DNA of 57,814 nucleotides. It comes from Polyangiaceae bacterium. Lineage in GTDB: Bacteria > Myxococcota_A > Polyangia > Polyangiales > Polyangiaceae. Position numbers and translations under genes: made by a program. Each line of letters starts with the position of its first letter. Within the stretch, counting starts at the first letter, position 1. The DNA is taken from NCBI GenBank assembly GCA_029261965.1, contig JAJDAH010000095.1, positions 1-57,814 of the forward strand. The letters run 5' to 3'. Under the pieces are notes generated by a model that searched no databases, had not been told where the DNA came from, and was given only the letters and a program-made list of their open reading frames with translations. Below, piece after piece: positions 43,057 through 51,980 of the stretch.

Positions 43057-45984
43057 ATGGATGAGTCCAGGAGCCGGCGAGGGACGGTGCTTCTGGGTCA
43101 ACTCGCGGCCAATAGCCAAAAACGCTACCATCGGCGGCGGTTCGTGCCTCAGCCAGCCAGACCCCGCGCCCAAGAAGCGCGGCCTCTCATCGTCGTATCC
43201 AACGACTATGGGGAGCTGGGGCTCGCCATGTTCTTCCTCCGTGGGCAGGAGCTGTCGGGGAAGGTCGCTCTCGCGTTGCCGGACCGTCTCTACCCGGGGC
43301 ACGAACACCTGATCCCAGGCGCAACCCACCACTACTCGTCGGTCGCGGACCTGCTCGAGCTCGTCGACCAGCACGGGGCGAACCCGGTCCTGCTCTTCTC
43401 CGGCTACCTGTTCTCGAACAACGATCTGTTCACGCGAGACGAGCTAAAGCAGCTGGTCGAGCAGCTGCAACACCGCGGCTGCGTCGTCGGGACGAGCGAC
43501 CCCTTCCTCGGCCTCGCATCGACCTTGACGCGCGACGACGTCAAGCTCGACGTACCCATCAAACCGTGGCTGCGCCTGGTCTTGGGATGGCTCGAGCGCC
43601 GTTTCGTTCGAGATCTGTCGAAGGTGGCCGAGATTCTCAGCTCGACGGTGCATCTCTACCACGCGGCGCCGGACGAGTTCCTCCAGCGTCACGAGTTTCC
43701 GGCCGCGGCGTTCGCCAATCCTCGGCTAGCCACGCCACCGATCGAGTCGAGCGAAAAGCGCTGGCTGTTCGTGCTCGGCGCCGAAGACGCCCAGTGGGGC
43801 ACGTTCGCCGAAGGGGCCATGACCTCGCGAGGCGACCCGTGGTTAGTTGAGCGTCGCGCCACGGCAAAACCGAGCGACGGCGCTCCGCAGCCATTCATCG
43901 CAAGGGTCAGCTCGCTACTCGAACAGAGTGTGGCCGCGGGTCGACGACCGACGTTGATCGCTCCCGCCAAACTGATCGACACCCTGCCCCCCGAGTCCGC
44001 AGAGCTCGCCGAGCTCGTGCCCTTTTGCACCTTCCCGGAATTTCTCGACAGGCTGACCTCGGCAGAATGCGTGTTCTATTGGAACGTGATTTCCGCATCG
44101 ATCCTGCCCCGGCTCGTGCTTGCTCTGCCCGTGTTTTTTTTCGATCGCGGACACATGTCGCGCCTGGTCCGACCGATGTACGACCTAGCCGTCGACCAGC
44201 ACTACGGAGGCCGTGAGCCGACCTACTTGGATCCCGCCGAGCCACTCGATCCCGTCGAGCTCGGCAACGTCTGGGCGGAACACGGCTTGGGGAACCCAGC
44301 CGTGTTGGAACGACGCCGCGCCGAATCGCTCACTCCCGAGGAGTTGGTGCAACGTCTCGTGGAAGAACCCGACGCCACTTCGTGGCTGAAGTCAGTCAGA
44401 GCCGCGCCGTCGGCATCGGAGGATCTGGAAACCGACCTGGAGAAGGGTGCTCGTCTCGTCGAAGCGCAGCGCTGGCAGCAGGCTTTGCCCGTGCTCGAGG
44501 TCGCCGTCGACGAGCAGCCCGGCGACTCGCGGCCGCACGAGCTACTCGGTCGCGCGGCTGCGAAGGTAGGAGACTTCGAGCTCTCCGCTCGCCACTACGG
44601 CCGGGTAGTAGAGCTCGGTCGTGCCGATGCGAGCGTCATGATCGGGCTGGGAAACGCCTTGGCGTCGCTCGGTCGCCCCGAGGACGCTCGGAACGCGTAC
44701 CAAGCAGTAATAGAGCTCGAGCCGGACAACCACGAGGCGCACATCGAAGTTGGAGTGGCCCTCGAACAGCTCGGTCCGGCCGAGGCAGCAGTCAAGCACT
44801 ACCGGCGAGCCATCGAGCTCAATCCCGAGCAACCCGCGGCGTACGTCGAGCTCGGTCGGACCCTTTGCGCGCTTGGGCGGGCGGACGAGGCGGCAACACC
44901 AACCGAACGCGCCATCGAGCTTGGCGAAGCGACGCCTCTCTTGTACATGCGACTCGGGCGCGCCCACGCCACTCTCGGCAACGTCGGCCTCGCGGCTGCC
45001 GCCTATCAGCGGGCAGCGGCCATCGTACCGTTCTGGGCGGAAATCCAGCGGCGAGTCGGCGAGCTCTCCGCGGCCCGAGGCCGGTTCAAGGAAGCCGCGG
45101 CATTCTTCCTCCTCGCCGTCCAGGATCGGCCGATGACGGACGCGTCGACGAGCGACTACTATGGCGAACGCACCGAAGAACGGATCGGCCTCGTCATCAG
45201 GGTCGCCAGCTGGATCCCGGCGTACCTCGAGCTCGCCCGGCTGCTCGAGCACGATGCGCGCCCGAAGGAGGCAGCGCTCGTGCGAAGCCGGGTCGAAACG
45301 CTGAGGTCCGCTGCACCAGCGTCGCTTCGACCTGCTGCCGCGGGTGCGGCCCCTGACCCGCTGGGATCCTATCGGGAAGCGTCGGCACGTCTCGTCGGCC
45401 GGAGTTTCGCGTTTCTCGGCCTGGGGATCCGCGAGCCCGAAACGCTACGCATCTGGCGAGACCGTTTCCCGCACGCGACGATCGTCGGGATAGACGAGAG
45501 CAGCGTCGATTTGGACGACCCCACCGGGCGGGTCCGCGTTTATCAGGGAGATCCCGAAAAAAGACCCTGGTTGGACGGCATCACACGGGACGTCGCGCCC
45601 GACGGATACGAAATCATCGTCGACGACACGCTGCAGAGGGGACGAGGGGCACAAGCCACCTTCCAGCACTTGTTCCACCGGGCGCTGAAACCAGGCGGAG
45701 TCTACGTCGTGGAGGACTGGCAATCCGGCTATGTGCCCGACTGTCCACAGCTCGGGGCACCGCGAGTCAATCTCCCGGGGCGCGAGCTCGGAATGCACGA
45801 CTTCGTCAAAAACCTCGTGGACAACGCGGAGGCATACGCGCGCGTCGTGTTCGCCGAAAACCGGGTATTCGTTTTCAAAAAGACCGAGCAGGCCGCGCAG
45901 AGCACCGAAGTGCCCCTCCGGCGTGCGCGAAGACCGGCGCCGACCTATGACGAGAGCTCGACGAAAAACGACGCGACGAAATGA
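43057..45984 (+). CDS. DYGEL-domain / TPR / methyltransferase-fold fusion protein
   Basis: 975 residues in three parts. (1) Residues about 44-400: an alpha/beta domain with VVSNDYGELGLAMFFL, LLFSGYLF, TSDPFLGL, FYWNV, FFFDRGHM and GGREPTYL. It is shared with the protein at 48267-50357; I do not recognise a named family, and two Rossmann-like halves suggest a GT-B glycosyltransferase. (2) About 460-690: six or so TPRs (AYQAVIELEPDNHEAHIE, HYRRAIELNPEQPAAYVE). (3) About 780-945: a SAM-methyltransferase fold of the macrocin/MycE-like type (RFPHATIVGID, VYQGD, IIVDDTLQ, LKPGGVYVVEDW). The usual DDGSH-type motif is DDTLQ here, so activity is uncertain. It overlaps the next gene as ATGA. The start is chosen as the first ATG near the domain; its ribosome site is poor. 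Confidence 0.85.
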   Translation: MDESRSRRGTVLLGQLAANSQKRYHRRRFVPQPARPRAQEARPLIVVSNDYGELGLAMFFLRGQELSGKVALALPDRLYPGHEHLIPGATHHYSSVADLLELVDQHGANPVLLFSGYLFSNNDLFTRDELKQLVEQLQHRGCVVGTSDPFLGLASTLTRDDVKLDVPIKPWLRLVLGWLERRFVRDLSKVAEILSSTVHLYHAAPDEFLQRHEFPAAAFANPRLATPPIESSEKRWLFVLGAEDAQWGTFAEGAMTSRGDPWLVERRATAKPSDGAPQPFIARVSSLLEQSVAAGRRPTLIAPAKLIDTLPPESAELAELVPFCTFPEFLDRLTSAECVFYWNVISASILPRLVLALPVFFFDRGHMSRLVRPMYDLAVDQHYGGREPTYLDPAEPLDPVELGNVWAEHGLGNPAVLERRRAESLTPEELVQRLVEEPDATSWLKSVRAAPSASEDLETDLEKGARLVEAQRWQQALPVLEVAVDEQPGDSRPHELLGRAAAKVGDFELSARHYGRVVELGRADASVMIGLGNALASLGRPEDARNAYQAVIELEPDNHEAHIEVGVALEQLGPAEAAVKHYRRAIELNPEQPAAYVELGRTLCALGRADEAATPTERAIELGEATPLLYMRLGRAHATLGNVGLAAAAYQRAAAIVPFWAEIQRRVGELSAARGRFKEAAAFFLLAVQDRPMTDASTSDYYGERTEERIGLVIRVASWIPAYLELARLLEHDARPKEAALVRSRVETLRSAAPASLRPAAAGAAPDPLGSYREASARLVGRSFAFLGLGIREPETLRIWRDRFPHATIVGIDESSVDLDDPTGRVRVYQGDPEKRPWLDGITRDVAPDGYEIIVDDTLQRGRGAQATFQHLFHRALKPGGVYVVEDWQSGYVPDCPQLGAPRVNLPGRELGMHDFVKNLVDNAEAYARVVFAENRVFVFKKTEQAAQSTEVPLRRARRPAPTYDESSTKNDATK

Positions 45985-47150
45985 AACGTTCGAGCGAATC
46001 CTTCCGCGCCATTCTCGACGAGCTCTGCATCGAGCGCGCCGCCGGCGACCAAGTGTACGCCACGAGCGGCACCGCCTACATCGATCTCTTCACGGGAAAC
46101 GGCACCACGCTGCTCGGGCACGTCGACCCGACGGTGCGCGATGCCGTGCGAGCGCAGCTCGAGCGCGTTTGGATCGCCGGGGCCTTGGAGACCCCCGTCG
46201 GCATCGAAGCCCGAGCTGCCGTCGAGAGATTTTTTCCTTCGTCGCACAAGGTCAGGGGTTTCTATTCGGCCGGGGCTGAAGCCGCCGAGTTCGCGCTACG
46301 AGTGGCGCGAGAGACGACGGGGCGCCGCGGCGTCCTGGGGTTCGAAGGTTGCCTGCACGGAAAGTCGATGGCCACGGCGGCGCTCGGCTGGCCGAACGAG
46401 CTGGTTCACCTGCCGGACTTTCGACGGTTGCCCTACGTGCCCCAGTGCGCGGAGAAAGAAATTCTCGAACGCGCCGCCCATGCGCTGGCCGAGGAGTCCT
46501 TCGCTGCAGTGTTCATCGAGCCGCTGCAAGGATCCGCGGGGGGCCACTTGGCCTCGAGGGCCTTTTTCACCGAGTTGTCCGAACTGTGTCGTCGACACGG
46601 GACGCTGCTCGTCGTCGACGAAATCTTCACGGGTTTTCATCGAACCGGACCCGCGTTTCTGCATCAAGAGCTCGGCCTGACGCCGGACGTCGTGCTCGTC
46701 GGCAAGGCCATGGGGAGCGGCTTTCCCGTTTCTGGCGTCGTCGTTCACGAGAAGTACGCCATCGAAGCGTCGATGCTACCCGGCAGCACGTTCTCGGGAA
46801 ATCCACTCGCGGCCGCTGCCGTCGTCGCGACGCTCCGGCGACTCCGGGAGTTCGACGTGAGTGCCAAGGTCGCCGCAGTCGGCAACACCATCCAACAGGA
46901 GCTGGCGCCGGTGCAGCAAGCAGGCATCGCGCTCCGGGGACGGGGGGCGCTTTGGGTGCTGGAGGTCGGAACGGCGGCCGTCGACCCAGTGATGCGACGC
47001 ATCGTCCGAGGCGGCGTCATCGCGTCGCCCACGGCGCGCTACATCCGCCTTCTGCCGTCCGCGACGATTTCACAGGAACGCCTCTCCCGGGCTTGCCAGG
47101 TCATCCGCGAGGCGTGCCTCGACGTGCAAAAGGACGTCGAGACGCGATGA
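45981..47150 (+). CDS. Class III PLP aminotransferase (GSA/ornithine-type)
   Basis: 389 residues. Motifs: YSAGAEAAEFALRVAR, FEGCLHGKS, VVDEIFTGFHRTG (Asp213) and VLVGKAMGSGFPVSGV (Lys242, Schiff base). These enzymes move an amino group to an aldehyde or keto acceptor such as a semialdehyde or keto sugar, or isomerise GSA. The start overlaps the upstream stop as ATGA and its stop overlaps the next start as ATGA, so all three genes are coupled. A second, unrelated aminotransferase follows directly, which points to a pathway that puts amines on two positions or two substrates. Confidence 0.9.
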   Translation: MKRSSESFRAILDELCIERAAGDQVYATSGTAYIDLFTGNGTTLLGHVDPTVRDAVRAQLERVWIAGALETPVGIEARAAVERFFPSSHKVRGFYSAGAEAAEFALRVARETTGRRGVLGFEGCLHGKSMATAALGWPNELVHLPDFRRLPYVPQCAEKEILERAAHALAEESFAAVFIEPLQGSAGGHLASRAFFTELSELCRRHGTLLVVDEIFTGFHRTGPAFLHQELGLTPDVVLVGKAMGSGFPVSGVVVHEKYAIEASMLPGSTFSGNPLAAAAVVATLRRLREFDVSAKVAAVGNTIQQELAPVQQAGIALRGRGALWVLEVGTAAVDPVMRRIVRGGVIASPTARYIRLLPSATISQERLSRACQVIREACLDVQKDVETR

Positions 47151-48304
47151 GCCACCAAACCGAACGAATCGCCGCCGCCCGGCCCCGATTTTTAGAGGAA
47201 GACATCGCCGAAATTTCCAGAGACGTGGAAGCCGTCTTGAGATCGGGCCGGCTCGTTCTCGGCCCGCGCACCACCGAGCTCGAACGACGGTTCGCCGACT
47301 ACGTGGGTGTCGAACACGCGGTGGCGGTCAGCTCGTGCACGGCGGCGATTCAAATTAGTCTGCGTTTCATCGGCGTGCGCGGCCGCGAGGTCATCGTTCC
47401 GACCAACAACTTTCCCGGGATCCTGAGCGCGGTGCTCTACGAAGGCGGGACGCCAGTCCTCGCCGACATGGACCCGACGACCTTCGGACCCGACGTCGAG
47501 GACATCGCCTCGAGGGTCACGCCGAACACCGCAGGTGTCATCGTGACCCACATCGGGGGTCTCGTGTGTCCCGAGATTGGCCAACTCCGATCGGTCTGCC
47601 AGGCCAAGGGCCTGTTCCTGCTCGAAGACGCGTCACATGCGCACGGCGCGTCGATCGATGGTCAGAACGCCGGAAGCCTTGCGGATGCCGGTTGCTTCTC
47701 TTTCTACCCGACCAAGATCATGACCACGGGTACCGGCGGAATGCTGACGACTCAGCACGCCGAGCTCGCCGAACTCGCACGATCTCTCAGGCATCACGGG
47801 CAAGGCGGGCGTCGGAACGAATTCGTCCGCCTTGGAAATGATTGGTGCCTCGGTGAAATCCAAGCGGTGCTCGGTCTTCATCAATTGAAGCGCGTGGACG
47901 AAAACGTCGAGCACCGAAACCGCGTCGTCGATTGGTACCGAGAAAGCCTCGCCGACGCCGATTGGCTCACCATCCCCTCGCCCCCGCCCAACGCCCGCCA
48001 CGCTTACTACAAGCTACTCGCCGTACTCGACGAGAAAATCGACGCGAACCGGTTTCGCCGAATCCTCGACGAGGAGTACGGCATCGAGAACGGCAACCTC
48101 TACCTGCCGCCGTGCCACCTGCAGCCGGTCTTCCTCGAATCCCTCGGTCATGAAAAGGGCGCGTTTCCCCGGGCGGAACGCATGCTCGAACGCCAAGTCT
48201 GTCCTCCCGTGCACTCGAGCCTCGGCCGAGACGACGTGAACCGGGTCGTCGAAGCCCTACGTGCCGTCAAAAGCCGATTGAGCCCTGAGCCTGCTCGCGA
48301 CTGA
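47147..48304 (+). CDS. DegT/DnrJ/EryC1/StrS-family aminotransferase
   Basis: 385 residues from the ATG at 47147; the longer open frame starting at 46349 is antisense-like run-in and is rejected. Family motifs: LVLGPRTTELERRFADYVG, AVAVSSCTAAIQISLR, LLEDASHAHGA (Asp161) and CFSFYPTKIMTTGTGGM (Lys190). These proteins aminate keto-sugars on nucleotide carriers for surface glycans and antibiotics. ATGA overlap with the upstream gene shows coupling. Its last 38 bases overlap the 3' end of the convergent TPR gene. Confidence 0.94.
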   Translation: MSHQTERIAAARPRFLEEDIAEISRDVEAVLRSGRLVLGPRTTELERRFADYVGVEHAVAVSSCTAAIQISLRFIGVRGREVIVPTNNFPGILSAVLYEGGTPVLADMDPTTFGPDVEDIASRVTPNTAGVIVTHIGGLVCPEIGQLRSVCQAKGLFLLEDASHAHGASIDGQNAGSLADAGCFSFYPTKIMTTGTGGMLTTQHAELAELARSLRHHGQGGRRNEFVRLGNDWCLGEIQAVLGLHQLKRVDENVEHRNRVVDWYRESLADADWLTIPSPPPNARHAYYKLLAVLDEKIDANRFRRILDEEYGIENGNLYLPPCHLQPVFLESLGHEKGAFPRAERMLERQVCPPVHSSLGRDDVNRVVEALRAVKSRLSPEPARD

Positions 48305-50357
48305 CGCTCTTGGCGGGTCGGTTACGCAGTACCCGCGCGAGCATCTCGGCGGGCGCTGGAGCTCGGGCGAAACCGCGCGCCACGCGCTCGGCGTCCTCGG
48401 AGTCGGCCCGGGCTTGCTCAGTCAACTCGGCGAGATCGAGCCGTTGGTCTTGGCTGAGATAGGTCGGCTCGCGCCCTTGGTAGTACCACTCGACCACGCG
48501 CTCGTAGAGCGGCGTCACGTTGCGGACCAAGTGACCCCGGTCGAACATGAAAAATGGCTGCCGATTCATCAACCTGAGCAACATCGAGTGCGAGACGACG
48601 TTCCAATAGAACGCGAACTCGGCATCGATCAGCAGTGTCAGGAACTTCTTGAAGGGGCAAAACGTCAACAGGGTCACGCCATCAGTCGGAGGCATCTTGG
48701 CAATGACCGCCTGCACGAGATCGTAGGGCGCGACAAAAACCGGATGTCTTCCGGCGTCGAGGGTCGCGTGAATCTTGTGAATCACGGTGTCGACGAAACG
48801 CTCCTTGCCGTGGATCATGATCTGCGCCTCGTAGTCCCTCGAGGCGAGGATGAAGAGCCACCGCGGCCTCTCTGCGGAAGCGGTTTCGCTAGCCCCGGGA
48901 CCGGTGGGCCCGTCTGGACACACCAAGCTCGAGTTGAAGAACGAAAGCACGCGGGCATCGCTCGCGGCCTCGGCATCGAGCGCAGCGGGATACGTCGGAT
49001 ACAGGTGCTCGAGATCCGCGACGATCCGCGACGACCCGAAGAAGTTGGTCAACAAGCGCTCATCTTGTTTCTGCTTTTCTCGAACCAAATCGGCCGACGC
49101 GTCTGCCGGGATATCCACCGAAACCGTCGTGGACGTCCCGAGGTTGGACAGCAGTCCCAGAAACGGATCCGTCGTGACCACGCGACAGCCACGCGATTTC
49201 AGCTGAGGAACGAGTTCGTCGAGCTCGTCGAGCGACATGACTCCGTGCAGCGAAAAAAGATAGGCGGAGCACAAGAACACGATTTCCGGCTTCTCACGAT
49301 CGACAGCGCGCACGACGTCCTCGCGCGAGGTCGCCGGGTGCGTTCTGCCGGGCAGCACGTGGCGGTTGTGCAGAAAAAGCCGCTCGGACAGAAGGAGCGT
49401 GGACCTGGCCGCGAGACCTTGCGCGAACAGAAAAAACATCACCGTCGTCAGCTCACCGTAGTCGCTGTCCATGACGAACATGAGTCGTGGGCCGGACGGC
49501 GGCTCCGTGGGTTCAGACCAACCGCCCGAAACCCAAGCCTCGATGTGAGCATCCATCGGACCGATCGGTGCCCGCGACCAGAGAGGGTTGAGCTGATTGG
49601 CCCGGTGAACCGCCGCAGAAGCCTCCTCCCATCGATGAAGTCGGCAGAGCGCGTCGCCGAGCTCCCGGTACAGCCGCGACGCGTTCTGTGCTCGTTCGAA
49701 CGCAGCTTCGCGGGTCTCGTCGGCCCCGGGCTCGCCTTCCAAGGTTTCGCGAATGGTCTGGCGATAGGCGGAAATCGAATCCTCCCATCGTCCCGACCGC
49801 GTCGAAGCGTCGGCCAACCTCGCACACACACCGGCCGCGCTCGGGTCGAGTTCGCGAGCCCGACGGTATTCATCCGCGGACTCCGCCCAACGATTCAAGT
49901 GAAACAGCGCCTCCGCCAGGTTGGCGTGCCACGACGCCTTCCCCTGCTCTTGCGCGATCGCCGCTCGGAAGACGCCGACCGCATCTTCCCAGCGCTCGAG
50001 ATGCATGAGGGTGTGCCCGAGGTTGATACGAATCGAGCAATCGTCCGGCGCCTCGCGGATCGCCTCTTCGTAGGGGGTCACCGCTTCGGCCCAACGCTCG
50101 GCGCGCATCAGCGCATCGCCGAGGTTGGCGCAAACCCCGAGCACGCTCGGATCGAGATCGCGCGCCCCCGCATAGGCTGCGGCCGCCTCCGTCCAGCGCC
50201 CGAGGTGGCAGAGGGCGTGGCCCATGTTGACGTGGCAAACGGTGGCCTCCGGCCGGCTGCGGATGACCTCGTCGTAGGCATCGGCGGCCTCCTGCCAGCG
50301 CCCGGCCTGGAGCAGAGCGTCGCCGCGCTGATGACTTTCGCCCCAACTATCGGACAC
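48267..50357 (-). CDS. TPR / DYGEL-domain fusion protein
   Basis: 696 residues from a GTG at 50357 with a GGAG site 8 bases away. This start overlaps the upstream stop by 11 bases; an earlier ATG at 50522 lies deep inside that gene and is rejected. Residues about 1-270 are seven or so TPRs (AADAYDEVIRSRPEATVCHV, AVTPYEEAIREAPDDCSIRI). Residues about 285-640 are the same unnamed domain as in the 975-aa protein at 43 kb: VMDSDYGELTTVMFFL, FLCSAYLFS, TTDPFLGLLS, FYWNVVSHSM, FFMFDRGHLVR and GREPTYL. The order is reversed (TPR first) and no methyltransferase follows. TPR-plus-enzyme order resembles O-GlcNAc-transferase layout, but homology is not claimed. Confidence 0.87.
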   Translation of the reverse strand: MSDSWGESHQRGDALLQAGRWQEAADAYDEVIRSRPEATVCHVNMGHALCHLGRWTEAAAAYAGARDLDPSVLGVCANLGDALMRAERWAEAVTPYEEAIREAPDDCSIRINLGHTLMHLERWEDAVGVFRAAIAQEQGKASWHANLAEALFHLNRWAESADEYRRARELDPSAAGVCARLADASTRSGRWEDSISAYRQTIRETLEGEPGADETREAAFERAQNASRLYRELGDALCRLHRWEEASAAVHRANQLNPLWSRAPIGPMDAHIEAWVSGGWSEPTEPPSGPRLMFVMDSDYGELTTVMFFLFAQGLAARSTLLLSERLFLHNRHVLPGRTHPATSREDVVRAVDREKPEIVFLCSAYLFSLHGVMSLDELDELVPQLKSRGCRVVTTDPFLGLLSNLGTSTTVSVDIPADASADLVREKQKQDERLLTNFFGSSRIVADLEHLYPTYPAALDAEAASDARVLSFFNSSLVCPDGPTGPGASETASAERPRWLFILASRDYEAQIMIHGKERFVDTVIHKIHATLDAGRHPVFVAPYDLVQAVIAKMPPTDGVTLLTFCPFKKFLTLLIDAEFAFYWNVVSHSMLLRLMNRQPFFMFDRGHLVRNVTPLYERVVEWYYQGREPTYLSQDQRLDLAELTEQARADSEDAERVARGFARAPAPAEMLARVLRNRPAKSVSREQAQGSIGF

Positions 50358-51858
50358 CTTGGGACTCCGCTGGCTTCGTGGCTGGCGGACAAAAGTCACA
50401 ACCGGCACAAAAATCGTCCATTTCCCGACGGAGATACCGCTCGAGCTTGCTCCGATGCATGTCGCGCAGGCTCTCACTCTTCGCCGAGCCGCACGACGTG
50501 ACTCGCTGGTAGTCCATCGCACAAAGGCGCATCTCTCCGTCGGCGGAAATGAAGATCATGCTCTCGGCGACCTTGCACAACCGATCTTCTTCGTGGATCT
50601 CGCTGAAAACGTCGACCAGGACGAGATCGTCTCCCTCGTAACGCCGCTCGTGTTCCCGCATGTCCACGGACTTCACTGCCGGCGACAGCAAGCCGGCGCG
50701 GTTGTTCAGCGGATGTAGCCAGATCCGACTCGGACGCTTCGGCCGCCAAAAGCTCACGAAATCGGCGACCTCGTGCTGGTTCAAATCGCAGACGACGAAG
50801 CTCACGTGCACGGTAATCTCGGGGTGATGGCGATCGCGTGCTTCGAGAATGCTCTCCACGTTGGCGACGGTTCGGTCGAAGCCCTTGAGCCGCATGACCT
50901 CACGATGAGTCTGTGCGGTGTTGGCGTTGAGACTGAAATTCACACCGCACAACCCGAGCGCCACGAGTCTTTCGAAACGCTCGACATCGAGGCGGCCACC
51001 GTGAGTCGTCATCTCGACCTTGGTGCCGGTGGCGGCCAGTATCTCGACGATCCGCTCGAGCTCAGGATGCAGAGTCGACTCGCCGATTCCACAGAGCACG
51101 ATCAGGTCCACTGGGTTCTTTTCGATGTCCCGCGCGAGGCTCTCGACGACATCCAGTGAGATCAGTCGCTTCTTGTCGGGCATGGCAGCTCGTGGGCAAA
51201 AGCCACAAGCCGCGTCGCACGCCGACGTCACCTCGAGATCCACCGTCACTTCCGCGAGGTTGCCGGGTTCGGTGCTCGCACGCCGATGGCCAGCTTTCGA
51301 CAGGGCAATCGCGACCTTGCGCCGGGCCTCGTCGGCGCCGGGGTCGACGTCGAGGGCGCGTTGGTAGGCGGCGGCAGCATCCTCCCAACGTTTCAATCGA
51401 CAATAGGCATCGCCGAGGCTCACGTGAGAAGACGCCACCCCCGGCTCGAGGTCGACGGCGCGACCGTACGACGACGCCGCGGCATCCCAACGACCCAGGT
51501 GCGAGAGTGCGTGACCTCGATTGAGGTGGCACGCGGCGTCGTCGGGTCGCTGTCGAAGGCACGCGTCGTATTCGACGACTGCTTCTTTCCAGGCACTCGT
51601 CTTCAGGAGCGCATTGCCGAGATTCACGCGAGCCTCGACGATGCCCGGGTCCAGGTCGAGGGCACGTCGATATGCGGCGGCTGCCTGCTCCCAGTGCCCG
51701 AGATGGCTGAGGCTGTGACCGAGGTGGACATGCGAGGCCGAAGCGTCCGGCCGGCACCGAATCGCGCTCCGGTACGCCACGGCAGCTTCTTCCCACTGAC
51801 CCGAACGCAATAGTGAGGCGCCGCGATCATGGTGCACGCTCCACGGCGCTCCATCCAT
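50347..51858 (-). CDS. TPR / radical SAM / SPASM-like fusion protein
   Basis: 503 residues from the ATG at 51858, chosen because MDGAPWSVHHDRGASLL aligns with the start of the next TPR protein; a TTG at 51894 is possible. Residues about 1-190 are five TPRs. The radical SAM core begins CDAACGFC (Cys214, 218, 221) with LCGIGESTLHPELE and a TTHGG-type strand. The C-terminal cysteines (CKVAES, LCAMDY, CAGCDFC) form a SPASM-like auxiliary cluster. Such enzymes modify peptides or sugars by radical chemistry. Fusion of TPRs to radical SAM is unusual. Translationally linked to the following TPR/DYGEL gene, divergent from the GMC gene. Confidence 0.9.
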   Translation of the reverse strand: MDGAPWSVHHDRGASLLRSGQWEEAAVAYRSAIRCRPDASASHVHLGHSLSHLGHWEQAAAAYRRALDLDPGIVEARVNLGNALLKTSAWKEAVVEYDACLRQRPDDAACHLNRGHALSHLGRWDAAASSYGRAVDLEPGVASSHVSLGDAYCRLKRWEDAAAAYQRALDVDPGADEARRKVAIALSKAGHRRASTEPGNLAEVTVDLEVTSACDAACGFCPRAAMPDKKRLISLDVVESLARDIEKNPVDLIVLCGIGESTLHPELERIVEILAATGTKVEMTTHGGRLDVERFERLVALGLCGVNFSLNANTAQTHREVMRLKGFDRTVANVESILEARDRHHPEITVHVSFVVCDLNQHEVADFVSFWRPKRPSRIWLHPLNNRAGLLSPAVKSVDMREHERRYEGDDLVLVDVFSEIHEEDRLCKVAESMIFISADGEMRLCAMDYQRVTSCGSAKSESLRDMHRSKLERYLRREMDDFCAGCDFCPPATKPAESQGVR

Positions 51859-51980
51859 GTGCGGGTCTCGATCTGTCTCCACGTCTACCGCCAAAGCTAC
51901 CTGAGAAAATGGCGAGATTCCAACCGCCGCCCATCGCGTCGGCTGCGCTCGACCTAGACAATGTGTAGGCTTCGCTTCCC

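Noticed and set aside
46349-47146. Long N-terminal extension of the DegT-family aminotransferase frame
   Set aside because: It overlaps the class III aminotransferase gene out of frame; the ATGA junction at 47147 gives the normal family start.
48414-50501. 695-codon plus-strand frame opposite the TPR/DYGEL gene
   Set aside because: The minus strand carries TPRs and a domain conserved with the 43-kb protein; the plus frame has neither.
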